The position numbers and the translations under genes were made by a program. Under the pieces are notes generated by a model. That model saw nothing but the letters and a program-made list of their open reading frames with translations, was not told the DNA's origin and searched no databases. Shown here piece by piece: positions 32,028 through 42,285 of a stretch of 64,000 bases of DNA; within the stretch, counting starts at the first letter, position 1, and every line of letters starts with the position of its first letter. The stretch is from Keithomyces neogunnii (lineage: Eukaryota; Ascomycota; Sordariomycetes; Hypocreales; Clavicipitaceae): positions 3,720,001-3,784,000 of the forward strand of contig JAIOWQ010000001.1 in NCBI GenBank assembly GCA_020975405.1. Reading direction: 5' to 3'.

Positions 32028-33880
32028 ATGTGCGCAGCAGACAGCAATGGATCGACCCCCAGTCGTCCTCGTCGCCAGAGCGCACCGTACCAATCAGTGC
32101 AGGACTATCTTTCAAACATCGGCAACTTCAAGATCATTGAGAGCACATTGAGAGAGGGGGAGCAATTTGCCAATGCATTTTTCGACACAGGTATGGCTCC
32201 AGAAGAACAGACCAGACCAGACACTTGGCCGCCACTACATGTGCAGCTGCTGATGAATTGGCCACAGAGACCAAGGTCAAGATGTACGCCACAGACTGAA
32301 CCCCCACCCCCACTCCCCACTCCTTCTCCCAGGAGACAATGCGAGGCTCACCCAACACCGCCACCCACAGTGCAACCGCCCTCTCCGAGTTTGGCGTAGA
32401 ATACATCGAGCTCACATCCCCTGTCGCCTCAGAGCAGTCAAGAATCGACTGCGAGACCATCTGCAAGCTCGGCCTCAAGTCCAAGATCCTTACACGTGCG
32501 TCAGCCAAACATGACCTCCTCCAACACAATACCCCCCCTCCCAGCTAACATGCCGTGCAGATGTGCGATGCAACTTGGAAGACGCCAAGGCTGCCGTTGC
32601 CACGGGTGTAGACGGAGTTGATCTTGTCATTGGCACATCAAGCTTTCTCCGTGAGCACTCCCACGGAAAGGATATGGCCGCCATCACCAAGGCGGCCATT
32701 GAAGTCATCAACTATGTCAAGAGGTATGCCCACCATCATTACGAATAAGAAGAAAACTTGTCAGTGTGCTAAACAAACATCTCCTGCAGCCAGGGAGTCG
32801 AGGTCCGATTCTCATCCGAGGACTCCTTTCGTTCTGACCTGGTCGACCTTTTGTCACTATACAGAGCCGTGGACGCAATTGGCGTAGACCGAGTTGGTGT
32901 TGCTGACACAGTTGGTTGTGCTACCCCCAGACAGGTCTATGACTTGGTGCGAACACTTCGGGGCGTCGTAAACTGCGACATTGAATGCCACTTGTGAGCG
33001 ATTTCCCCAACCCTGCCCCGGAGAAGTTGTCCCATTGCTAACCCCAAGCCAGCCACAATGACACTGGATGTGCCATTGCCAATGCTTACGCAGCGCTGTA
33101 AGCCATCCCCAAATGCAATCCTAGCCCACACAATGCTGATTTCACTGATAGCGAGGCTGGTGCAACTCACATTGACACGTCTGTTCTTGGTATTGGAGAA
33201 CGAAATGGCATCACGGTATGATACCCCCCGCCCCTGTTGGTCAATGACGTTCAAAACGGCTGTCCAAAGCTCCATGGCACCCTCTGAAAGACTGCAAGCT
33301 GATGCACAATAGCCTCTCGGAGGCCTCTTGGCGCGAATGGTCGTCTCGGCGCCAGACTACGTGCGCTCGCGCTACCAACTCACGCAGCTCAAGGAGCTCG
33401 AGAACCTGGTTGCCGAGAGCGTCGAGATCAACATCCCCTTCAACAACCCCATCACGGGCTTCTGCGCGTTTACACACAAGGCCGGCATCCACGCCAAGGT
33501 ATGTGCAGAACCCCCGTCTCAGCTCTTCCCCCGGCAGCGCGCCAGTGTACTAATAAGCCCCCAGGCCATCTTGAATAACCCTTCTACATATGAGATTCTC
33601 AAGCCAGAAGACTTCGGGCTAAATCGCTACGTCTCCTTCACGAGCAGACTCACGGTAAGTCTTTGCCCGCCAATTGTTGGTCAAACGAGACTGATGTCCG
33701 TAGGGCTGGAACGCCATCAAGTCTCGCTCCGAGCAGCTTGGGCTCAAGATGTCAGACGACGAGTACAAGATTCTGACGGCCAAGATTAAGCAAATGGCCG
33801 ACATCAGACCTCTTGCTATTGATGACACCGACTCCATCATCAGATCGTTCCACCATGAGCTTGAAAACGGCAAGGCCTGA
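32028..33880 (+). CDS. Homocitrate synthase
   Basis: Ten exons (32028..32190, 32268..32283, 32371..32495, 32561..32723, 32790..32993, 33053..33097, 33152..33215, 33313..33498, 33565..33654, 33704..33880) give 410 aa. The second exon is 16 nt; it restores FFDTETKVKIATALSEFG across two introns. Family signatures are STLREGEQFANAFFDT, ELTSPVASEQSR, CHFHNDTGCAIANAY, GIGERNGITPLGG and HKAGIHAKAI. The enzyme condenses acetyl-CoA with 2-oxoglutarate, the first step of the alpha-aminoadipate lysine pathway. It lacks the basic C-terminal tail of yeast Lys20/21 and stops at HHELENGKA. Its place beside catabolic genes suggests a paralogue rather than the main lysine gene, but that cannot be tested here. 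Confidence 0.93.
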
Positions 33881-34485
33881 GGCGTTGTTTCTTTGTTTTA
33901 TGTTTGTTTTATAAATACAAAAGCACAAAAGCACAAAAGCAAGGAGTAAAATTCAGAACTCGGGAGGCTTGGAAAATGGGCTCGATTCTGACCTGTGTCA
34001 CTAGCATGAATGAAATCAAAAAGTTTGACCCACGCATGCCATCTGCTCATGTTGTAAAACTCAATGGACCTTTGTCGGAATTTACGCGATCCGTCGCCCT
34101 TTTGCCATGTCCACGCACACGCTGCCCTCCATGCCTGACTCTTTGTTCGCACAAGGTTGTTTGTCAACTGTGCGAGACCTTTCTTGCCATTGTTCAAATA
34201 TGAACATGGCCTGCATAAAAGGAGCCATGTCCTTCCTGTTCCAACCCAGGTCACCCATCCCCTCTCACACGAATAGGCGCCATAAAAACCCAACATCTTG
34301 CCAGTAGCAACACTTTTCAGCACTTCATCTATAATTACTCTCTTGCCCCCTCCCAAAAAAAAAAAAAAGTCTCACGCCAAAAGACATCGTCCGACCAGAG
34401 AAAACACTTTCTTTTCGTCTCCAACTACGCTCTTGCAAAGAAAACCTCCTACCAGAAGATATCGCTGGTCAAAAGTCTCGTCAAA
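33881..34485. other. Intergenic, no gene seen
   Basis: Holds the 3' end of the homocitrate synthase gene and the promoter of the coiled-coil gene. An A-homopolymer lies near 34357. Confidence 0.5.
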
Positions 34486-35229
34486 ATGTCATCCAGCACG
34501 CCATCGCGAGAGCCCTCGCTCAGCGCCGCACAAGTCCTGGAGAATACCATGAGAGACCTCTGGGTTCAAATCCGGGCGACCAGAGACAAGGAAAAACAAA
34601 ACGAAAAAAAAGTGAACACTATGCAGCAATGGCTTACCGCGCTCAAGAAAAAAGTGGAAGAGACGGAGAAGCAGATACAGGACAGCAAATGCCAGGAATG
34701 GGATCTCGAGATAAAACTCAAGACCATGCAGCAGAGAATGACCAAGTTAAATGCAACCTTGGAGGCGATGAATAACAAAATCGCCACGGACCAGGCAAGC
34801 ATCGAGGAGATGAAGAGAACAATCGCTGTGCAAAACGCATATATTGAAACTTTGAAGGAGGGCGTCTCACACAAGAAAATACAGGCCCCGGATTGGTCTG
34901 GAATGTATGAGATGGCGCTGGGAGCCCTGTACATTTTCGAGCCTGAGTTGAAAACCAAGTTTCCCCTGGAAGACCTGTTGGGCCGAACCAAGCGACAAGT
35001 GAACAATCAGGAAAGGCCGCAGGAGCAGGATGGTGCACAGGCTGGACCCGATGAGACAGTTGGACTGGCAAAGACCGACACGGAACCGACTGAACAAGAC
35101 GCGCCCGAGGACAAGGTTACCCCGACGAAGCGTGCCTTGGAGAGGTCTGATGGAGACGGCTCCGATGAGCCCATGACCAAGGTCAGACGGGTTGGCACCG
35201 CGAGCCCTCCTCCAGCGCTAGACGAGTAG
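34486..35229 (+). CDS. Coiled-coil protein, unknown function
   Basis: A single exon of 247 codons. Residues 15-125 form a long heptad-rich coiled coil (VNTMQQWLTALKKKVEETEK, then IKLKTMQQRMTKLNATLEAM). A short hydrophobic stretch (MYEMALGALYIFEPEL) follows, and then an acidic, Pro/Glu/Asp-rich tail that includes a basic patch (TKRALERSDGDG). There is no catalytic motif and no signal peptide. Lys and Glu are abundant throughout. It is likely a structural or dimerising protein. The start is the first ATG after a long pyrimidine-rich leader. I do not recognise it. Confidence 0.65.
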   Translation: MSSSTPSREPSLSAAQVLENTMRDLWVQIRATRDKEKQNEKKVNTMQQWLTALKKKVEETEKQIQDSKCQEWDLEIKLKTMQQRMTKLNATLEAMNNKIATDQASIEEMKRTIAVQNAYIETLKEGVSHKKIQAPDWSGMYEMALGALYIFEPELKTKFPLEDLLGRTKRQVNNQERPQEQDGAQAGPDETVGLAKTDTEPTEQDAPEDKVTPTKRALERSDGDGSDEPMTKVRRVGTASPPPALDE

Positions 35230-35697
35230 AGAGCTTGTGGCCGACGAGGCCATCTCCAAGCTTGGGGGAGAAGCTGAGGTTGTCAAATGCTCCAAGGTAC
35301 TTGGGAGCTTCACAATGGCGAGGGTCAAGGGCATCTGGCGCGCAGGTATTGCGAGTCATCGAGAGCTGAACCGAGGCCACGAGCCAATATTGTACGGGGG
35401 AGGTGCATATCTATGCCTCCAACTAGAATACCAGGAGGAATAGAAAAGGCACTTCAACCAACCGCTTGCTTACAAACTATTGTGCTTTTTTCTTCTTCTT
35501 CTTCTTCTTCTTCTTCTTCTCCACTAACAAGAACCGCTGTACCAAACATTTCATAAATCGGCCCTGAAACCTTCAGCAGCTTGCTCCTATAAACGCTATA
35601 AACGCCATTGCCCGCCTCGTTAAACATGGTATGTGTGCCAACATCTTCGGGTCCGCCTTGCTCATTATTTCTTCAAGCACATAGGGGCACAAAAACG
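35230..35697. other. Intergenic between convergent genes, with CTT tract
   Basis: No gene. Contains a (TTC)n microsatellite at 35489..35520. Confidence 0.6.
35489..35520. repeat. (TTC)n microsatellite
   Basis: About ten TTC units in the 3' flank of the coiled-coil gene. Confidence 0.9.
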
Positions 35698-36996
35698 CTA
35701 CTGCTGTTGCCTGGCCAGGCCTGAGCTTGCAGCACTTTCTCCAACTTTAACCTCATCCTCTGGTACGCCCACAGCAACACTGCCAGCAGCACTGGTAATG
35801 CTCTGTGTGGTCATGCCACGTTCCCGCTCCGGCCGCTGGGAAACAGCGCTATCACGAGGGCCGGCAATGCTGACACCGCCAGACGGGGCAACGCTCACAC
35901 TGGCAGTGGTGCTGACACTATCGCTTCTTGGGCGGGAAGAGTCGCTCGCTCGCCGACTCTGAACCAGTCTCTCTAGCTCTCTAATGCGCCTCTTCAATGT
36001 TTCATTCTCCTTCTTGGCCGTCTCCAGCTCATTTCTATAAAAGGCGGTTTCTTCGTACCTCATGGTTGCGGGCATGAGGCCAGGGCTCATTTGGTCTGTG
36101 TAACTTGCGCTACCTGGAGGGGCGGCGGCCAAGTTCAGGGTGACTGAAGTGGCATACGGGACTCGCTGCGTGTGAAAGTAAATCGACGGATCTAGAGCGC
36201 TTTGCTGTGGGCCAGGAGAGTTTGTACGACTGATTCGGGAATGCGAGCTTTGGCGAGAAAGAGGAATTGATTGAGGTGGTCGTGGAACAGGGTGTCTTGC
36301 CTCATATGAAGACGCTAGCTGCTGCAGGACATGGTTCTGAGAAGCAGATGACGAATTGCGGTGGTGTCGACGGGTCGTGGGGATGGTAAAGCCAGAGCCG
36401 GAGAGGAGAGACGAATCAGTAATGGGATCGTGAGTCGAGGCCGACGCAGATGTGGACGATGCGTTGGAGACAACAGAGGCGTTCTGTGCAGCTCGAAGAA
36501 GGGAAAGTTCACGAGTCAATCGGTTCACCTACAAGGCAGGTATTAGGCGGCGAGAAGTACGTGCTGGCAATATTTGCGCACAGAAGGGGGGGGGATTTCA
36601 ACAAAAAAAATTAAAGGGACATACCACTGCTTCCTGCTCCTTCTCCAGCTGCATGTGCAACTCGGAGGCCGTCAAGGGCCGTGGATGCCTCAATGGCCCT
36701 GGACCGGGCCCAACTGCCGAATCCCCCAGCAGAGGCGGCAGTTGAGATTGCAAGGGCTGGGTAGCGGCGAGCTGTGGTGAGGCGGATGACGGCTGGCCAT
36801 GATGGGGCAGGCTCAAGCTCGCGCTCCGGCTGTGGCTGTGGCTCAAGGCATTCTGGTTCGATGGGAGAATATTGATGGACGAGGACTGCGATGGCGACGC
36901 GACGGGCGGGGGAGGGGGAGCCATTTGTTGCGAGGATTGACCACGCGACACGGCGAGGGCATGCGGCGAGGGAGGGACGGAGTTGAGGTCGGGCAT
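35698..36996 (-). CDS. Ser/Pro-rich protein with short coiled coils, unknown function
   Basis: Two exons (36625..36996 and 35698..36528) give 400 aa. The start MPDLNSVPPSPHALAVS was preferred over longer frames because it is the first ATG of the frame past repeats in the leader. Most of the protein is disordered: PPPPPVASPSQ, HSHSRSASLSL and many Ser/Thr clusters. Two helical segments stand out: ELHMQLEKEQEAVVNRLTRELSLLR, which the intron splits, and TAFYRNELETAKKENETLKRRIRELERLV. The pattern suggests a phosphorylated adaptor or regulatory protein. I do not recognise the family. An 8-bp tandem repeat (tctgcgag, five copies, 37011..37049) lies in the leader. Confidence 0.75.
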
Positions 36997-38559
36997 GGCC
37001 TTGAAACGAATCTGCGAGTCTGCGAGTCTGCGAGTCTGCAAGTCTGCAATGGGGGGCCCTAGAGCACCAGACAGAGGGGCGACGCAGACGACCAGGAACC
37101 TGTCAGCTCGTGCTCGGTTGCGGACGGAGGCAAAACAGGAGGCAGAGCACCAAGGCGAGGAAAAGAGAGACGGAGAAGAAAAAGCAAAATGCAGCTATCT
37201 CAGGAGAGAAGCGGGAGCGTTGCTGGTGCCCGTCGTGTTCATGTGTCAGAAACGGACGAATCGAAGGAGCGGGAGGACATGGACAGCAGTTACGTACGGG
37301 TCTGGTTGGTGGCTGCGGAGGAAGGTGAAGCTGCAACAGGCCTGGGCTCATGCAGCTGGCTCATGCAAGCAGGCATTGATGGCTGGTGGGGACGTCGCTG
37401 GACTGAGCAGACCAGACTGCTTGGGCCGAGAGGAGGCTTGAAGGCGGGGCGGGCCACCTTGTGTACCTACTTTATGCGCATACATGCAGTATTTGTTCAA
37501 AGGCGGCGAGAGAGTTCAGGGCAAATACAGGGACATGGACCCCATGATTGAGCATGGAAAGTGCCAGACTCTAGGGTTGCTATGCTGGCGGCCGTGAACA
37601 GGGCAAGTTCACTTTGGCCATGGCACCGTTCGTCCGCATACATCAATTGGTGACATCTCTGCACAACGTACTCCGCTCGTAGATACACGAGGCCACAGCG
37701 ATCAAAACCTTGATCAATCGGCACATTAGATGCCGCAAGGATGTGCTCCACACTTCCGGATTCCCGTTATCGAAGTGTCCCGCTGCTAATAATCTACCCG
37801 TCATCTTGACGTACGACATCTCGCACACGCAAGCATGAGCAACCAAGGTTCCTGGTATGATGTAAAATGGGCACAAATGACGGCATGGAGTAAAAAAACC
37901 ATGTCCCTTGAATATAAAATGCCTCAGCTCCAGCTCCAGCTCCTGCTAGCTCCAGGAGCTGGCCACCCGATCCATGGTTCACATGCCCCATTGATACGTC
38001 CAAGGCTCTGAAGCGCAAAGAACGCAAAAAAAAAAAGTATTTACAATGACCGAGGGAAAAGAGTCACCGCCTCCCGAACGCCAGACTGGCAGGCAGTTGC
38101 ACGATCCGCCTGCTGAAGGATTCGGCACCAAAGAGGTTGGGAACAAAGGCGAGACCATCAAAGATGAGCTCAGAGTAGGCGTTTTCCGGTACCATGGGGC
38201 GGCTGTAGTCTTGTGATACTAACGCTGCTACAGGGCCTCTCATCGAACCCAAAAGGTCCCCTGGACGATCATATTGGGGACAAGTTTTCAAAGCAGGCGG
38301 GGAACCGTGTTGGTGCACACGCACAATAATGCAATAATCAAGACATATTATACCTGTGGTTGGGGAAGAGAGAGTCGGGGAGAATATAAAACTTTGTGGC
38401 AGTGTTAACCCAGGATCGGTTGTGATATTAAACAACGTACTAAACTACATTTCGTGTTGGCCATTCCTTCAAATCATCACAGAACCAGGAGTTGTACCGG
38501 AGAATAATCATCAATTTCCAACCAAACAATGGACCTGTCCATTGGGTCCGCATCCGCAC
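36997..38559. other. Intergenic, no gene seen
   Basis: About 1.6 kb between two minus-strand genes. It contains the promoter and leader of the Ser/Pro-rich gene, with an 8-bp tandem repeat at 37011..37049, and the 3' region of the Vip1-like gene. I see no supported open frame. Confidence 0.5.
37011..37049. repeat. 8-bp tandem repeat (tctgcgag)
   Basis: Five copies, the last two diverged (tctgcaag, tctgcaa), directly upstream of the start codon at 36996. Confidence 0.85.
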
Positions 38560-39484
38560 CTAGCCAGTCTTTTCGTCTGTAGCCTTGGTGGCAGGGACAG
38601 CTTCGGCAGTTGCCGCAACAGCTGGAGCGTTTGTAGCAGGGGCACCTTCAGAAGTTCCGGCGGCGGAGGCAGTAGGTGCAGCCGCAGGAGCAGGCTGTTT
38701 AGGAGCCTCCTTGCCAAAAACTCTCTCCAAACCCGCGGCCTTGTAAGCGCTTCCGCCATGCTCCTGCTTCTTCAAATCGGCAAGGCGCCTGGCTTCGGCG
38801 TGGATATCCTGTACCTGCCGGGAGCTGTCGGTGTAAAACTTGGCAATCTTCTTCCCCGTTGGGTGGCTGCCGGCCTTTTCAAAGTACGAGCCGATGCCGG
38901 TAAGCAGAGTATTGGCGCGCTGGGATATGCCGTAGCTGGAGTCGGCAGCCTTGGCGCGGTCGGTGGCGTGGTACTTCTGGTCAATGTTTTGAATGGTGGC
39001 GAGGAAGCGGTTGGAGACGTTGTGTTTGGTGTCGAGCTCGATGGCGCGCTCGATGGCAGCGTCGCCAACAACGTATCCGTGTGCCAGATACTCGGCAAAG
39101 ATGCGAGCGCGGGGCTTCTCCTCTTGCGTGATCTCATCAGAGTCACGCTCAACCTTGGTGTCGTGATGGCCGTCATCGTCAGCGGCGGTGCTGGAACTGG
39201 TGACGGAGATGTGGTTTGGTCCAAGCTGAGTGTTGTTGAGAAGAAGGGCCGTCTTCATGGCCGTTTCCTTTTCAAAGGTGACATCTGCAGACTTGGTGTC
39301 GCCAGCGGTGGTGACTTTGAAGCCGGCAATTTTGCCACTGCAGACGTGTTAGAAGATTGATCCGTGGCTTTGTCCGCCCCATCTAGACACTGTGAGAGGC
39401 TTACCAGAAACTGAAAAAGTTCCTCACCTCCTCATCATTGGTCGCAAGAGCGATATTCTGAACGTGGACAGTTGCGGCAGCCAT
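38560..39484 (-). CDS. RRM protein, Vip1-like
   Basis: Two exons (39405..39484 and 38560..39337) give 285 aa. Residues 4-75 form an RNA-recognition motif: VHVQNIALATNDEEVRNFFSFCG as the RNP2 side and GDTKSADVTFEKETAMKTALLLNN as the RNP1 region. A helical middle (RARIFAEYLAHGYVVGDAAIERAIELD) and an Ala/Pro/Thr-rich tail follow. This arrangement matches fission yeast Vip1 and its fungal relatives, cytoplasmic proteins of unclear role. The intron lies within the RRM. This is a conserved, ordinary gene. Confidence 0.88.
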
Positions 39485-41798
39485 TGTGACCCCGCTGTTC
39501 GATGTACCAGGGTAGCTTCGAAGAGGTACTTTAGGTGAGAGTATTGGATACAAGCAAGCTTACAGGTCTATGTCGCAGAGTCGATGACGGACAGGAGAAG
39601 AGAGCCAATACGATGCAAAACTGTCCAAGACGACAGGAATGCGTACTTTATGGGATAATGGGAATGGGGTGCAGGGTTTCCGGATGATGGTGATGAAGGG
39701 TCTGCGAGAGGTCTGGGAGTAGCTTCCAAGTTTCCGAGGGAGCGCACATGCAGTCACTGGAGCTCTTGAGCGAAGGTGGGGGCAAACTGCGACGTCATCA
39801 AAGAGCAAGGTGGCTGGCGACAGCGTCAACCTCTCCAGCCGCTTCAACCAAATTGGATGGTGCCACTCAGCCCGTCTAGGGTCGGACACGCAAGATAGCC
39901 ATCGTGACGAGGCGCAATCAAGAAATCGAGGCATCCCATCACACACATTTCGAACGGCACACGTTTCGCGTAATGCCAGTCCATCTCGGGCATTCAGCCA
40001 CAGGGGCGGGAGACGAGCGATTCACATGTAGCAAACATGTGAAATGGAATAGGGCATGCAATTATGGTACAAAAGGGGCTCCCAGGTGCAGCATGACATG
40101 CAGCTGCCTACAGCTGGATGTGAAGGTTGTTGACAGATATTGCAGGTCCTGCAAGCAACCCTTGTCTGCGCAGAGCAGCAGCAGCAAGAAATCATACTTA
40201 CGTACCTACTTTAGGTAGTTGGAGACATTCACTTGCCCTGCTGCGAGGCAGGAAATCCATGGACCAATGGCTCAACGTCTCGTACCACAAAGCGTCAGGA
40301 ATACTTGGGTACCTCGACAGTGTGCTTGGGGCATGAGACAGAGCCGTGGTGGAAAGATGCAATGCTTTCTGCTCCTTCGCATTGAAGCTGCGCCACGACG
40401 GGCAACATGTTCGCGTGCAAGGATATGTGAGTCGCTGGAAACCTGGTCTCTGATTTTTGGTCTGTCAAGCACAATGGCCTTTGCCAGTAGCGCTTTGGGT
40501 GATGTGCCCATGGCAGGGGTACACATGTCGAACCAAGTGCACCAGGCAACATCGAGACGGAGCAAGCATCTCGACCGCCGCTTTCGCAAACCCAACCATG
40601 CGAACTGATCAAGAAGCATCTTCTGAAAAGACGGTGACATCAGCCCAATCTTCACCGCAGCGCCGTCCGCCTTGGTTCTTTGGGGCCACGTTGGAGTTTG
40701 CCCTGTTCCATGCGACAGCGGGCTAGGGTTGGTGATGTACGATAGCGGGGCCCAACAGAGAACTGACACTAGGATCAGAGATTGTCGGGTTGTCGAGGGC
40801 AGGTGGAAAAAAAAAAAGGTGCAATGCCATGATTGAAACAGAAAATTATGCTGCGACATGACTTGGCTGAACTGTGGACAGAGTATAAAAATAATCAACA
40901 AAGAGCCAGGTTCCTTCGTCAGACCATGATGCAAAACAAAAGCACAGGGCTGCCGGCTTCCTTGCCCAAAGCACCAACCAACCCCCACCGATAGCTCACA
41001 CAATAAAGGCGCCATGAAGCAAAGGCATCTGGATGACAATAGCCACCACGAACCCCGTCCATCGGCCCATGCATGTGTAGTCGGTGCCCAGAGACACAAT
41101 GACGCCTCCCTTGGCTTTCCGCAGCTATTGGTCTGTTTCGTGTCTCAAGCAGCATGCCAGTCAAACAAACCCTGGGCATGATGGACGATCAATTCAATAC
41201 GCTTTTAAGCATGGTAGCCACGCATAACGTTTGCAATATCGAAGCTGCATTGCCGCCAGCTTTACAATGCGCCGCGTTACATGTAGAAGAGGCCAAGGCA
41301 GCATTGACTGTTGACCAAACATGACGGCTTATCATGAAGTATTGCATGCACCCCACTGAAGCGCAATTGATGGCAACCAGGTCTGGCATTCCAGTTGCGG
41401 GGACGCGGTGGAACCCTTTGCTCCCGTTATCCAAGGCTAGGCCCGGCCAGGGTGTTGCATGGCCCCCAGTGCAGCCTCTAAAACCGGGGTGGCACCAGCA
41501 AATTCCCAACATGAACCAAGGACAAAACGCTGTGCCATGCTGTCACCTCGAAGCGCCCGCCATACAAGAGGTTGCCGGCCCCCAAAAATTTCTGGCAGGT
41601 GTGCCGTGACGTGGCTCCTTCTTCCATCCCCTTTGCACCTCGTGGCCCCGAGGTTCGCGCGCACAGCCAGACACGAGATTGATTGAGCGTTTTGATGCTG
41701 CCTTTTCTTCTTGCTTCCTCAGGTCGGTGAGATTGCCTTCCTCGCCCGCGCAACAAGCCAGCTTACTCCGACCCAGACCCATCGTCGCCCGCCGCAGA
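39485..41798. other. Long stretch with no supported gene
   Basis: About 2.3 kb. Open frames up to 275 codons exist on the minus strand (40272..41099), but their composition (Cys/Trp/Phe-rich, no family motif) argues against coding. Small copies of the taggtacc motif occur near 40200. Confidence 0.45.
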
Positions 41799-41972
41799 AT
41801 GGCCGTCTTCCTCAAAAGTCGCATCATCTACGACGAAGATCGGATCCTCAACCTCATCTGGTTCGGCCTCGTTGGCCTCCAGGTCATAATCGTCATGACC
41901 GTTGCTGCTCAGGCTGCACGGCACTACCTGCGGCACTACTTCCGACGCAGACGGAAGCAAATGCTCCCTTGA
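41799..41972 (+). CDS. Possible small single-TM protein (57 aa)
   Basis: A short frame opening MAVFLKSRIIYDEDRILNL, with one clear membrane segment (LIWFGLVGLQVIIVMTVAAQ) and a strongly basic end (RHYFRRRRKQMLP). The amphipathic start, single span and positive C-terminus are what a real small membrane protein would look like. The frame extends upstream without an ATG. There is no recognisable family. It could be a chance frame. Confidence 0.4.
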   Translation: MAVFLKSRIIYDEDRILNLIWFGLVGLQVIIVMTVAAQAARHYLRHYFRRRRKQMLP

Positions 41973-42285
41973 TACTTTGCTTTTTCACCAGGCGTTTGGG
42001 AATTGGGCGTCGGGGCTGTGCATTGCCAGGATCTCACGGTCGAGCCATACTTTTCTTCTTATCCTTTTTTTTCTTTCGCATATGGGCGGGCATACATAAT
42101 GTTGTGTGACGGAGTTCTGTATTGGGCTGTCTTGCATGCATCGGTTGGCGTCTCTGTACGAATATGTATGATGAAATTCCACGATACCATCATTATCAGA
42201 ACGAGCTACTTGCTACGCAAAGAGCCACACTAATATCCTCAAGTCGTCCAAGCTAGCCACCACCTGTGAACGTGTTTGCCCCGTG

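Noticed and set aside
32268..32399. Homocitrate synthase exon starting at the acceptor at 32337
   Set aside because: It yields a segment unlike the family (TMRGSPNTATHS); the 16-nt exon restores the conserved sequence with correct phase.
40272..41099. 275-codon minus-strand frame
   Set aside because: Cys/Trp/Phe-rich composition, no family motif and no homologous feel; probably chance.
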